Shown here one piece after another: positions 46,969-59,361 of a stretch of 64,000 nt of DNA. The notes below the pieces were generated by a model that saw only the letters and a program-made list of their open reading frames with translations, was not told the origin of the DNA and made no database searches. Position numbers and translations under genes: made by a program. The stretch covers positions 1,302,001 through 1,366,000 of the forward strand of contig JAGTJL010000004.1 in NCBI GenBank assembly GCA_020746875.1, given 5' to 3'. The first letter of the stretch is position 1. Each line of letters begins with the position of its first letter. This DNA is from Rhexocercosporidium sp. MPI-PUGE-AT-0058. Lineage: Eukaryota > Ascomycota > Leotiomycetes > Helotiales.

Positions 46969-49364
46969 TCACCCTTGCATCCCCCTCTCCTTCAACCTCC
47001 GATACTTCGCCGCATCCTTAACACTCGGTCTAACCTTGCCGAGAGCAACATCCCAATCCACCTTTTCAATCCTCAAATCCTCCGTCTCGCGGCCCTCCCT
47101 CTTCTCTCTCTGAATAGCCGCCACTCCCGCCGCCTGGTGCAGATTCCACAGATCAGCACCACTGTAGTTCGTACACCTCTCATCCTCCGCGACCTCTTTC
47201 AGCGCAGCTATCTCCTCTGCAGGCGAGCCAGGGAGTGCTTTCACGTAGAGAGCTTTGAGGATCTCCACACGCTCTTCCTTGGTGGGGAGGTCGACGAAGA
47301 CGGAGAGGCCGAGTCGGCCTGGTCGCAGCATCGCTGGGTCGATCATGTCTGGTCTATTGGTCGCCGCGATCACGTAGATTCCTGCTCTGCTTCCCAGGCC
47401 GTCGAGTTCGGTCAGGAGGGTATTGACAACTTTACTACTCGCTTCTGAGAGCGAGTCTTCTCGTTTAGGAACCAGCGCATCCAGTTCGTCGAAGAATAGG
47501 ATACACGGTACAGATGAGCGGGCACGTTCGAAGACTTGACGGACAGCTCGCTCGGATTCTCCGACGTATTTGTTGAGCAGTTCGGGCCCTTTGATGGAGA
47601 TAAAATTCGCTTTCGACTCGTTTGCGACAGCTTTGGCGAGGAGTGTTTTTCCGCATCCTGGGGGACCCCAGAGTAGAACGCCAGCTGGCATTGTGATACC
47701 AACGCGTGCAAATCGTCCGGGGCTCTGGATCGGGTTGACGATTGCCATTTCCAGCTGCTCGCGGACTTCGTGTAGCGCACCGACGTGTGCCCATGTCGTG
47801 TCGGGAATGGTTGCAAATCCTTCACGTTTTGCGGACGGTTGGACTTTCGGAATGGCGGTTAAGAAATCGTCATAGGTGATTGAGAAGTCGCCGTCTGGTA
47901 GTAGCTCTCCTGCGTTGGCGACTAGGGAACGGAGTTCTAAAAGTGAAGATGGGATATCTAGTTGGGGAGATGTGGTGTCAATATCCATAGCTGTCACACT
48001 TCGCTCTTTCAGAAACGCATTCATGCGTTTCATGGCATCAGTCCCAGCCACAGAGACAACATCATTCAAATCCGCTCCTACAAATCCAGGTGTAAGTTTT
48101 GCTAATCGACGATAGTCGAAGTCCTCTGGCATGGTAAGCTTCTTAGTCAAAGCCCGCAAAATCTTATCGCGAGCTTCCTCATTCGGAACACCCAGATTGA
48201 TTTCCTTGTTGAACCTTCCAGCTCGACGAAGAGCTGGGTCAAGACTATCCGGTCGATTTGTGGCGGCCAGAATAATGACCGGCTTCCCACCTGTCTTTTC
48301 CAACGCCATATCGTCCATGCAGGTGAGCATCTGGGCTACGATCCGCTTCTCCATTTCTCGCTGAGCACTCTCGCGCTTCCCCATGATAACGTCAATTTCG
48401 TCGATGAAGACTAGACACGGGGCCATGCGCTTGGCCTCCTCGAATAGATCCCTGATCTTCTTTTCTGACTCTCCAGACATTCCAGCAACCAAAGATGGTG
48501 CGGATATCGGTATGAAAGACACTCCGATTTCAGCCGCGAAGGCATTCGCAATCATGGTCTTTCCACATCCAGGCGGTCCATGTAACAGGACACCTCTCGT
48601 AGGTTGAATTCCAGTCTTTATGTACGCCTCAGCGTATAACATAGGGATAGCAACCAGATCAGTCAGTTCCTTGATGACTGGTCCCACTCCTCCCAGATTC
48701 TCCAGTAAAACGTCTGTTGGAGGTGAACGGTCAACATCTTTCCTTGTGTCCGCCTTCCTCCGTTTCTTGCTCGGTTCTCCATTTGCTTGTCTTTCCGGTT
48801 TAGCTGGTGATTCCAACTCCACCCCCGGCAGCGTCTGAATAGGTAGAGTTGGCGCCAGAGTCCCATTGATAGGTGGTGTCCCTTCTCTAGTAGGAGTCAT
48901 GCTCCCAGAATTCGGTTTCGCCCACATTCGAGTAATGCTTTTGTTCATGATATTGTGTTCCTATATCCGTCAGACATGACCCCTTTCTAGGTGACGGAAT
49001 AGCCACCTTCAATTGCGGCCCAGGTTCTTCAATCCCGTCAAAGTCTCCATCAAGAGAGTCACTGTCGTCTAGTTCCTCCTTCATAACATTCAGGACTCGG
49101 TCGATGGAGTCCTCCAGTAGCTTCTTACTCCTCCGTTTCAGGCTGGAATTCGATCGTTTGATACTGTCGTAGACTACCGAAGTCGTGAGCCGCTTACTCC
49201 CATTCTCTAATTGTGCTTGCTCATCAGCCAGCTTTCGAACCACCTGGTAGACCTGCGGGGTATCAGTACCAAGTCCAAAAAGTATGCCCGCAGAACCTCT
49301 TAGTAAATACCTCTTTATCAAGACCTTGGGTCAAGCTGGGTCTCGGACCTCTCGAGACCATCAT
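46969..49364 (-). CDS. RIX7: Ribosome biogenesis AAA-ATPase Rix7 (NVL family)
   Basis: Three exons (49364-49311, 49252-49007, 48960-46969) give 763 residues. Rix7 is a nucleolar type-II AAA ATPase that extracts Nsa1 from pre-60S particles. The N-terminal substrate-binding domain has [13 protein letters not shown] and [20 protein letters not shown], then a basic nuclear-localisation-like [12 protein letters not shown]. Domain D1 has the Walker A site [17 protein letters not shown], Walker [18 protein letters not shown] and [18 protein letters not shown]. Domain D2 has [36 protein letters not shown] and [18 protein letters not shown]. Both ATP sites look active. Introns are short (58 and 46 nt). 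I chose the tandem ATG at 49364; an in-frame ATG at 49586 would add an implausible Cys/Arg-rich leader. Its start is 278 bp from VPS20's. Confidence 0.95.
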
Positions 49365-49642
49365 GTCTGTCAACAAGGATTTCTGTTGTTGAGTATAGAT
49401 AGACTCCTCCGAATTTAAAGTGATCTTTGGCGATCCTGGGAAAAAATATAAATAATTTTGGCATGCACCGGAACTTGCCGCCCTTATCAATTCCCTTATC
49501 CTGGCACGCGAGCAGGGCCGCCGATGACGCCCGCCGAGGCAAGGCAAGGTACACACGGCAGGGCAGGGCTTCATGACTTGTTCCATCTTTGCGACGACAT
49601 GCGTACTTCTGGATTAAACTACATAGCTAGCCAGCGATCACT

Positions 49643-50376
49643 ATGGGAAACTCATCGAGCTCGTCCAAGATCTCTGCCCAGGATAAGTGCGGAACCCTTT
49701 CTCTTGCTCACAATGACAAAGTGCAATCAGAGAAGGATCCCAACTGACATCACCGTAGAGCAATCCTGGACATGAAGAACCAACGAGACAAGCTCCACCA
49801 ATACCAGCGGCGCATCACAGTGCTCACCGACCGCGAGAAAGAGATCGCGAAGCAGATGCTCGCAAAGGGCGATAAACCCAAGGCATTACTAGCATTACGG
49901 CGGAAGAAATACCAGGAGTCGCTGCTGGAGAAGACGGATGCGCAGCTGGAGCAGCTGGAGAAATTGACGAGCAGTGTGGAGTTTGCGCTGGTGCAGAAGG
50001 ATGTTGTGTTTGGGCTGCAGCAGGGAACGAGTGTGTTGCAGGAGATTCATAAGGAGATGGGAGGGCTGGATCATGTTGAGAAGTTGATGGGCGAGACGGC
50101 AGATGCGGTTGCGTATCAGCAGGTTAGCTATACATTGTTTTTAACAGGGAGGTTGAGTATGGGCTAATGTTTTTGTAGGAGGTGAGTGATATGCTTGGAG
50201 GACGGATATCGAATCAGGATGAGGATGAAGTGGAGGATGAACTTGCGGCGCTCGAGGCGGAGGTCACTGGCATACCTTTGCCAGAAGTACCTTCAACTGA
50301 CCTACCGAGAAAGGAGAGGGCGAAGGTGAGACAGCAGGAGAGAGAGGAACAGCAGAGGGTGGCAATGCTGGCGTAA
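49643..50376 (+). CDS. VPS20: ESCRT-III subunit Vps20 (CHMP6)
   Basis: Three exons (49643-49686, 49759-50122, 50179-50376) give 201 residues. Vps20 receives the ESCRT-II signal and nucleates Snf7 filaments on endosomes for multivesicular body sorting. The N-terminus MGNSSSSSKISAQDK is a good N-myristoylation signal, as known for Vps20/CHMP6. Helices alpha-1 and alpha-2 are basic (AILDMKNQRDKLHQYQRRIT, GDKPKALLALRRKKYQESLL). The C-terminal part is acidic (DEDEVEDELAALEAEV) with a LPEVPSTDLPRKERAK end. The split between exons 1 and 2 places AILDMK after a short leader, as in homologues. The start is therefore the ATG that supplies the myristoyl glycine. It is divergent from RIX7. Confidence 0.92.
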
Positions 50377-51141
50377 AGATTGATATGTGGACATTGTATT
50401 ATTTGTGGGCATTGCGCGGCGTTCGCGGGTGGTCATATTTCAAATTGAGGATCAATACCCTAGAGGAAGTAATATAACTTCACACATACGCTCCTGATGT
50501 GTAATACACCTTGTCATTTATTTGGAAATTGCTGAGATTTCACGAATTCTACCGCGGGCAACAAGTAATATATCGTTGCGGGGCAGACTCAAAATTCATA
50601 ACATATGTCGAAAATGTCTAAATCGTATATATGGTCTTCTCACTCAATTACATGTGGTTATTAGCGAGGTCGTGTTCATAAGATTAAAGAATGTTGCTGT
50701 CAATGGTTTGAATTTATACAATTGCCACATCTCTGCCAATCCCTTCGTAAGTACAAGTCATCCACAGCGAACTTAATGAAATGAATTAAAGTACAATGGG
50801 TATAGTGTCTTCCGTGAACCTATGACCACCAGCGCCGAAAAATTTCACAATGCTTCCGTCCAGAGGGATGCCCGCGTTCCTAGCTGAGGTGATACTGCCC
50901 GAAGGTAGAGGCTAAAACGCTCCCCGATCACCATACCCAAAACTCCACCCATGCTGTATGCAAACTAAGAAACCCTGGACCCTTGCGGGTATCCCGATAT
51001 ATAAACACCCAAAACTATGCACGTGCCCACGCAACATAATACATCCTCCTAACGCCAGAATTTCCATCACTGTGTCAGTCCATTGCAGGGACTGTCTAGT
51101 TCTTGTCCATATCCATAGTAAGGTAGGTTCGTCCCACTTTC
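50377..51141. other. Gene-free convergent spacer
   Basis: This lies between the VPS20 and DUF2293-gene stops and holds both 3' ends. No gene or RNA is recognised; a short 5S-rRNA-like match near 50828 was rejected. Confidence 0.5.
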
Positions 51142-54100
51142 TTATTCCAGATAAATTACCGGACGCCTTCTCGGAGGCGGTATTGTTCTAACATATATCG
51201 GTACTTCTCCGAAAGAAGTCGGTTGCCGTTCCGGGAGAGGTGTTACTGGTTCGTTGACGTAAGCCTGACGATCTGAGCGAACAGGATGTTCGTGGCGATA
51301 GTAGGCTGGTTGCTGTGATAGCTCTCGAACTTGCCTAGGTGGGAACTTTCTGTCAGTGAAATGCAACTCATAGAAAAGTAGTATGACTTACAGAGGTCTC
51401 TCCACATATCTGATTGGAGACCTTGCTCGACTTGAAATGATTGGTGCATATGACCCAGCTTGATTGTCCTGATATGGAATATTGCTAGGAGTAGCAACAT
51501 TCTGTTGAGATCTTGCAGAAACAGCAGCGAAACCATCTCTTGACTGTAACAAGGGGCCATCAAGGCGAGACTGAGAAAAAGTTTGAATGAAATCCTGATC
51601 TGGCCCACCAGACCTAGCGCTAATGTCAAAAGAACGAGATGGCTGATGAGACGTAGAAAAGCCCGGCGAAAATTGTCTCATGTGGTGGTCAGGATTGAAA
51701 ACAGATTCTGGGTGTCGAGCACCGTTACCACGCGTATTAAGCGCTGGCATCTCACTGTTACTCTGCATATTGATCGGCCGACGATGATAGAGATCATCAA
51801 CGGGGTGAGAATGTCTCTTGGGGCGAAGGCCAGAGTCATCTTCTCGTTGAACTGTATTGAATCCACCTTCACCTCTGTCCATCTCGCCAGGACGTTTTGG
51901 CACATACCCAGGCTCTGGAGCGTCGTATATTGGGAGACGTTCTCTCGTCAAGGGATCTGTATAGAAGGCTTCTGTGTTCCTCAACAAACCTTGAGTAGAT
52001 TGAGTCGGTGCTCTTGAATATCGAAGGGTTGAACTGGAAGCGGCAGAAACAGGTTGAACAGTTGATGAAGACCTCAATGTCAAGGAATCAGAATGTGAAG
52101 CTGGGACATGAACACTATGATCACGAGATGGAAGGGGCCGAAAATGTCCGGACTCATCGTCACGAACCAGGCGACGGCGCTTCACATGAGGACTATCATC
52201 GTCGATGACAATCACTTGGTGGGCGGCAGGTGTCTGGGCTCGGGTTCCAACCACTCGGGAGCGGTTGATGGCATCATGAGCATCATGAGCGCGAGGCCCA
52301 TTCCACTCATGTATACGAGGAGAAGAGACGTCGCTCGAAACTGTCTCAATAGAAGGCACAAGAAAATCTTGGAGGCCGTGTTTTACAGGGGACCGTCTCA
52401 CTACTTGCGGCGGTTGATACCCCATCGTTGGGTATTGCGAATTTCCAGTGGCCCCAAACTGCTGTGGGACACTCTGATACGGAACATTGCGAGGACTCTC
52501 ATGATGTTGATGTGGGACGTCCGGGTAGTATACTGCACGTTCAGAATGGGGAACATTTACCTCACTTCTCAGGGGTCCAGATGGTCTATGTTGTATGTAT
52601 ATCGGTTCCTGCCTTCATTAGTTTTTCCAAAGTGTATCCATTTTAAAAAATTTCAGTATCCACTTACTGCTCGTGATGATTCGCCCAGGGTGTATCGGGG
52701 ACTGCCAGCGTGGGCTGCAATCATTGATTGTGGTCGGCCGACTTCCGATTCTTGGTATGGGGTTCCAGTATGGGAACGAGGAGCCTGTCGCCTATTAATG
52801 GCATCTTGCCAGGCTGCTTGGTAACGCTTGAAGCCGCGTTGCTCCTTCTTTTCCCTCGGGTCCTTGGCTCTGGTGCGGGAAGAAATTGCAGATGAGTTAG
52901 TTTGAGTCGCCGGAACAGGAGCTGGTATGTTGGCACTCGGCCTTGGCTGGGCCACTGGGGGTCTTTGCTGATTTCGGGAATTTGGTTGGGTTGGTGGTTC
53001 CGTGGAGCTGACAGAGGTGACTTCACCTTCCTCGTCCGAGCTGTCCTCTTCAGAACTGTCGTCTTCGTCTTCCGAGTCTGTGATTATGACGACCTCACGA
53101 AGGATCTCATCCATCTGGTCTCGGCCAGTCTCTTCATCTCCACGCCACTTGATGAGGATATCTAAGCATACAGGCTCGACTGCCTTTCTTGCATTCATCC
53201 AGGTTGTTTCTCGTAGGAGTTTGTCGTATCGTGTGTGAGTATGTCTAACATGAGCAAGGACGGCGAGTTGGACTCGACGAGATAAGGGAATACCGGCTTG
53301 CAACCCGACAGTTGGCTCACCATGGAACATAGCACCCTAGATAGTTAGCAAGTATCGGAATTATACCAGATATAAAAAGTACCTTCTTGAACGCATGCTC
53401 TATTATCATTACTCGATCGGGATTTGGTATCCTAGGAAAAAGATCGCGTATAGCTTTATCAGCTTGTTTATTGATCTCGTCTTGTGATTCGGGTATGGGC
53501 TCCACTGTGCCTGGAGTGATGGTTGGGTTCGAAATGACAGTCTCGCCAATGATCTCCCGGGCTTGATCGACGATGGCCTCTCGAAAATAGTATCCTGTAC
53601 GATGAACGTGTTCCGATATCTTGGTGTTGTCTTGGTTTTGCGTATGCGTCTGTAGAATTGTTAGACTTGAAGTACAGTGGTAGGGAGGAGTAACATACCG
53701 ACACGATGAAAATCATGGCATCCTGGTCCCGCGACAGTTCCTTGCATTGGTTGGTTAAATCCGGATCTCCAACAGGGACGAATGCATATCCAGGATACTT
53801 GTCGAGAGACTGTTTGGTGACCTGACGGAAGATGAGTTGCAGTCAATACACTGATGACGAAAAGACCTACCTGGACCTCTAGTTTCTTCTTCTTTCTTTC
53901 TGGGTTGTCCGCGAACTCGAAATAGGATTGGTACTTGGACTTTAGCTTTGGCTGATCTAGCTTTGCGACAAGATGGGTAGGCGCTGGCGCTGCCCACATC
54001 TCTGCTGTGATGTTCTTCTTCTCCTGCTTGCGCTTCTCCAGCTTGTGAGCTCGACGCTCTTGCTTGTTCCCGCCACGGCGTGCAGCTTTGGCAGCGATCG

Positions 54101-54146
54101 TGGCCTCCGCCTTCGCGCGCATGGCTTTTTTCCTCTTCCCCACCAT
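51142..54146 (-). CDS. DUF2293-domain protein
   Basis: Six exons (54146-53871, 53821-53699, 53649-53383, 53336-52668, 52608-51392, 51334-51142) give 914 residues. The N-terminus is very basic (MVGKRKKAMRAKAEATIAAK, QERRAHKLEKRKQEKKN), suggesting nuclear or nucleolar location. The DUF2293 core is AIRDLFPRIPNPDRVMIIEH, HGEPTVGLQAGIPLSRRVQL and AVLAHVRHTHTRYDKLL. An acidic run (DSEDEDDSSEEDSSDEEGE), a Pro/Gln-rich spacer and a long disordered C-terminal half full of Pro, Ser, Arg and Tyr follow. A possible SUMO-interacting motif VIVIDDD sits near a basic KRRRLVRDDE. The function of the domain is unknown. The last intron has two in-frame acceptors 15 nt apart, so the product may be 914 or 919 residues. 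Confidence 0.85.
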
Positions 54147-54832
54147 CTTGACGACGGACGTTCAGCTTCTTACCATAAAATGAAATGATAGCAGTCTGCG
54201 TTTCAAGGTTAGTGCAAGTAAAGCGCTGGCAGTCAAATAAGATCTCCGAGGTATGCACCCGCAGGCTTTGCGTGGTGGATAGAAGAGAGCGCGTTCTTGA
54301 AGGGAGATGAGGTCGGGCGCATGTTCTGGGGCGGACTGTCGGGCGCTAAATGACTCAATTTTTAGCGCTCAAGCGGGTGAATCACGTGAAGATGCCCATT
54401 CCAGCCACCCTCCCTTTTCCACTGCGAGGAGGTAGAGTACCTATGTGGCTGACGACATGAAGGTCTACATTATTGTGATTGTATGATTACAGGCAAGGTT
54501 CAAGTTTTTATGAATAACTCCTCGTGCGGATCATGATAATTCCTGTCACGATCTTAGGTGTAAAAGGGTAGCCGGATGCTGGCTTTTGAGGTTCACTTGG
54601 TATATTGATTTCCAAATTCTACAAACAAGTCCCTCCCCGACTTGTACTTGCTCAACTGGCTGGCTTCCTATCTGTTGCTAACTGCCATCCTGCCCTTCTC
54701 CAGTAACTCCCGCTTCATCAATTTCCCGTGTTGCGTTTGGTGCCCAGCTGTGGTCACACTTCGAAAGCCAGTTGTATACAAGAATAAGTACCATAACTCC
54801 AGAAAATGCTCCTTACAAACACAAAGGACAAC
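54147..54832. other. Gene-free spacer
   Basis: This holds the promoter of the DUF2293 gene, with a CACGTG near 54385 and a TGACTCA near 54351, and the 3' end of the carrier gene. No gene is recognised. Confidence 0.5.
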
Positions 54833-56032
54833 CTAGTCCTCTATCGAATTGATCTGCTTCTTGATAAACTCAAATGCAGAAAAGAAAATCGAGTTGACTA
54901 CACAGCTCCGTCCCATAGAAACACCAAGACCGCGGTACATTCTTTTGTTGAAGAATTGAATCTTCGGCGCCTTCTTGACTTTCTCTCCTCTGCAGTGTGT
55001 GAGGCAATTTCGTTGGTAGATGCTTTTCGCTGAGTCGATGGGGTAAATCAACGCCCAGCTCGCAACACCACAAAGCCCACCAGCAACTACCACAGCAAAA
55101 GGATTCGTTGGGGATTTATCGCCCCGATATGTTGTAAGAAGCTGCTTACTGCTCTCGTATGTCATGAAATATATTGCCGTACCCAATGTATCCCTCACTG
55201 TTTCCTGTCAATTTTCGTGCTTGGAACAATAACCGAGGTACTCACGAAGATGAAGGTTGAAGCCAGAATAAAGCCCAGCAAACCCCCGATGCTTCACGAT
55301 ATTCTTCGCAGTCTTCCATGTGCCTTTGTTCTGATAGCTTGCGGCCACTGCTCTTCCAGTAGAGGGCTCAGAAACGCTCGACATCTTTCGATCCGCCATT
55401 AAGACGGACACTTGAGCACTGAGTTTGGTCAATTCGAAAGGACCTTGGATATGATTAGCCTTTTTGCTACCGAATTGGATGGCTTTAAACTCACATGCTA
55501 CCAGTGTAATGAAAGATCCAGCTGTTGCCCCGGCAGCTCCAAAACAGGAAATTGTGTATAGATTGGGATATGTCCCGGGCGTATTGACATGAACGAGAGG
55601 ATCGACCCCAAAATTCTGCTTGAGCCATTTTGCATAGGTGTATTTCGATCTTTGGTACATGGAAAATGATATCGTCCGGACAAGAGTGACACTTGCCATG
55701 GGAGCCGTGACGCCTCGGAAGAAACCGCGATACCTCTCTGTCTTGTATGTATGTCGAACACAGTCGGTGAAGCTGTCATACTTGTAGGTCTGCATTCGAG
55801 TCTTGACTGAGTCCAATGGGAACTACAGTGTGTTAGTCAATGCTGCTGGGAGTAGAGTTGACACGCCACCTACAGCAACGAATGTGCTTAGAATTGAGCT
55901 CATGGAGGCAGCAACCTCGGTGCGATAACGCTTCACCCATTTCTTCTGATGGCCTTCGTATATGGGCTGCGAGACGGCTGCCCTTTCATCGTTCTTTATG
56001 TCGTCTTGCGGACCGGGCTTAACAGCCATCAT
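54833..56032 (-). CDS. Mitochondrial carrier family (SLC25) transporter, substrate unknown
   Basis: Four exons (56032-55874, 55822-55495, 55443-55246, 55197-54833) give 349 residues. Three carrier repeats are marked by their signature after the odd helices: PLDSVKTRMQ, PFELTKLSAQ and PIDSAKSIYQ. The gap after the first repeat has YRGFFRGVTAPMASVTLVRT, and the third repeat carries MYRGLGVSMGRSCVVNSIFF. The protein sits in the inner mitochondrial membrane; the substrate cannot be read from these motifs, though the long N-terminal tail and PFELTK are seen in fungal carriers related to the amino-acid/carnitine branch. The second intron (55444-55494, 51 nt) has no in-frame stop and splits the PFELTK motif; reading through it destroys the motif. 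A tandem ATG marks the start. Confidence 0.88.
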
Positions 56033-57311
56033 TTCAAGCGTACAGAGGCACTGCGAGCGAGACAGAGTCTCCTCAGCGCGGTCTAGATACCAAACGATTC
56101 CAAGGATAGTCCATTAGTCTATCGATTCGATAATCGGACAGAAAGAGTTGGACTGCTGAATCGCAGCAGTGAAAGGGTTCAGGTTGAGAATGGGGAATGT
56201 TGAAAGGTTGCGGATTGCGGGGTCGAGAGACAAGAGTCGATCGGAGTAGCAGTACAGTAGATACGGTACGAAGGTACTGTCCCACTACCAAATTGCTCTC
56301 TCACAGGGACAAAGGGGGATGGATCATCCACAGTCGGCAAGCGGCCTTTTTCACAAGCAAATAATCGCTCAAGCTCCAGCTCCAGCTCAGCTCGCGGTTG
56401 GTGGAGGGCTATAAAGTGAGGTCATTGGGGAAACTGAACTGAACACCCCAGTAATACTGTACCCCAGCCAGAAAACACACTTGCCGTCGCTTAACGCGGA
56501 GGCAGTTCCATCCCCGCCAAGCACCCCCTGGTGGGCTTGCAGTGGATGGAGGATGGATGCAGAACTCCTCAAGGGAACAAATTAAATGCTAGTGAGATGT
56601 AATACCGCAGGTTTTATTTACTTTCTTCAAAAGTCATAAGTTGCCGAGAGAACATACTCTATCTCATATTCTTGGTGTCCATCCATATCATTGCCATGTT
56701 CTGACTACTCTCCGAGATGTCGATCCACTCCTGTAGAGCAATATGCTTCCAGCCGCTTTTCTACCCAATACAAGGCCAGCCTCTCCCTCCACTCCATTCC
56801 GATTGAACGCTGCAAACGGCTTACGAGTCACGACATTGGAAGTATGCCCCACCGCAGAATACCGGCAGAACCAGACATTGCGAAGCTGTAACATATCTGA
56901 CTGTGTTTCAACCGTGGCCGAATTGTTCCGAGAAGTTTCTTGGTGGGTGGCTGGCGTTCCAGAGTGGTGGGCGATAGCTTCATCGACGGGAGGGGCCTAC
57001 CTCAGGATGAACCTCATACTAATTATATACCTTGGCGTTTCTACATGTTTTGACATGAGCTGAGGGCTTTCAACAAGGAGGGTTGATTGAATACTGGCAA
57101 GTGTGTGCACTGTACCGACCCTACGAATTCCATGTCCACTCAACCTACCAGGAGTCACTTCTCAAAATGCCAATACTTGTACACAACACACAGCCGAGCT
57201 ACTTCTAGGTACGATCATCGCCTCACTGCCCGCAACAACAAATCAGGACAATTGCATTTACCCCGAACCGAACCAAATAAACATCATATCCACTCATACA
57301 CACCCACCCAA
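56033..57311. other. Gene-free stretch, 1.3 kb
   Basis: This lies upstream of the carrier gene and downstream of the P450 stop. It has GTAC-rich short palindromes near 56240-56280 and an AGCTCC run near 56370-56390. Short frames here lack protein character. Confidence 0.5.
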
Positions 57312-59361
57312 CTACACCCGCCGAGTCATCCTAACCCTCACGTTCCCCTTCGGATTCGCACTCCCCGTCCCATTATAAGACTTCCCAGGGATCTCCCACT
57401 TCGTACCATCAATAGGACTGAAATTCCAAGTAACCAGTAATCCAGCCGCAAAGATGAGGACTTCCCTCTCTGCAAAGAACCTCCCTTTGCAAACGGAAGT
57501 CCCGCCTCCAAAGGCATGCAAATGTCCCATGTCTACATGCATTTTCTTCGGATCTTTCTCGTCGGGAACGAGGAACCGGGAGGGGTTAAATTCGGTAGGT
57601 CGTTCCCAGATTCGTGGATCCATTTGCATTACTGCGTGGGGGATCACCTGGATACTGTCAGTCCAGCTCAGTATCTTGAGAGGCAATGTGTTGCCAAGCA
57701 TTCTTGCCCACACGAAAGAGAGAAGAGGCTACTCACGAGGAAGTTTCCTTTCGAGATATGGTAAGTCTGCGGTATTGGCTTCCCTAAAGTCGCAGCATCC
57801 TCCACGCTTTCCGTCAACGTCACATCCTGAAGAACTTTCTTATACGATACTCCAGCAGTGTAAGATCTCATGGTCTCAGCGAATGCGGCTTTGAACACTG
57901 GACATGACTTGACTAGACTATCCACGTCGAGGTCGAGTTTCCCTGTCTCAGCAGAGAACTTAGCGAATGGTGCTATCTCTTCCTGGATGGTGGACAGCAA
58001 CTCCGGTGAAGAGATAATGTGCAGTAACATCCAGAAGTGGACTTTGTTAGCCTATTCATATCAGCTCCTCAGTTCCCAGGTAGAAGCAAGAGGACCAACA
58101 TTAACCATCAACCCCCAATAAACCGCCAGGTTCTGCGAAACAGCAAACGCCTCCTCAGCATCAATACTCTGCATCGCCTTGATCCTAATCCTCATAGTCT
58201 CTGAAATATCCGACATGTCGCCCCACTTCTCCTCCACCGGTTTACCATTCATCGAATCCATCGCAGCATGATTCCACTCGGAGAACGCGGCCTTCAACTT
58301 CTCTCTAGCTGCTTTCGCTTTGCCTAGACCGGGGGTGATGACTGGGATGCCGGTCAAGAGAGCGTTGAATTTGCTGTCGAATTCCCAGAGGTCTTGCGTT
58401 ATTCCTGGGTTATTCTTGAGGAAGGCATCGCCCTGTTGATTGATTTGCACTATCAGTCTTTGCCCGTTTCTCGGACGTTGAGAATGACAAGCCACAACAA
58501 GTGTTCCTGAAAATGGTTACTTACCATAACGACATTCCCAGCAACATCCGCAACATAGTTCATCAACAACGGGAAAAGATCCACCTCAGCCGTCATCCCA
58601 TCCCCATCGCCAGCAACCTTCAAATTCCCTATCATCTCCCCCTCCACCCGTCCCATCCCCCTCTCACCAAATGCAATCAAACCCGGCGTCATCTTCTCCA
58701 CCAAGTCCACAGTCTTCATCGTGGCATTCGACAAAAACGGTTCTTTCAACAGCGAATTCAAAGTCTGATGTACGGTCTGGAATTTCTTAGAACCGATGTT
58801 CGCGGTTGCTCCTCCGTCGCCGAAATATTTGCTGAAGATCCAGAAGATGAACTCTTCGCCTGAGAGGACGGTCGACCGCTTGCTGAAGAATTGGTGCACG
58901 AGCGAGGGCATGAGGACCATGTAGTGCTTGGAACCCATCATTTGGATTCCGAAGATGCCATCTTTGGTTGTATCTCTAAATCACATCAGCAATGGGTCCT
59001 CAATTCTCCTCCATCTGGTAATATCCCCTCATACAAAGCCCTTGAAACATGGCTAGCCGCGATATCTCAAAGGTGTTAATGTAAGATGAGGGAGCACCAA
59101 CCGTCCTTTCGCAAGCAAATCATCAAAAGACCAAGCAAACTCCGGCGCATGCCCAATATACGGTATCCAGTACGGCAGAATAGGAATTCCCTTCTCTGGC
59201 GCTGAAACCTGATTCTGCCTCTTCGACTTCTCGATTCCGGTTCTCAGGCGCGTGTAGAGGACCCAGAGACTTAATATTACGAATGTTGTGAAGTAGGGAG
59301 AGGACTTTGCTTGAGTCTTGAGAGTCGAGATTATGTCTTGTAATGTTGGTGAGGTTTCCAT
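57312..59361 (-). CDS. Cytochrome P450 (CYP7/CYP8-like I-helix)
   Basis: Five exons (59361-59102, 58975-58525, 58432-58106, 58051-57737, 57647-57312) give 562 residues. An N-terminal membrane anchor (SPYFTTFVILSLWVLYTRLR) and a proline-rich hinge (PILPYWIPYIGHAPEF) fit a microsomal P450. The ExxR motif is FAETMRSY; the heme loop is HAFGGGTSVCKGRFFAE with the Cys ligand. The I-helix reads AVYWGLMVNANKVHFWML, so the usual AGxxT acid/threonine pair is missing and Asn sits where Thr is expected. Asn at this place is known from CYP7 and prostacyclin synthase (CYP8A). The substrate is unknown, and no neighbouring pathway genes suggest one. Intron 3 (GTTAAT donor, 54 nt) falls exactly in this helix, so its joint deserves RNA confirmation. 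Confidence 0.87.

Noticed and set aside
49365..49586. Extended RIX7 N-terminus from the ATG at 49586
   Set aside because: The extra residues are Cys/Arg-rich and unlike Rix7; the ATG pair at 49364 directly precedes the conserved region.
50815..50845. Possible dispersed 5S rRNA (GACCACCAGCG)
   Set aside because: The match is limited to about 11 bases of the 3' region; the rest of a 5S gene and a terminator are absent.
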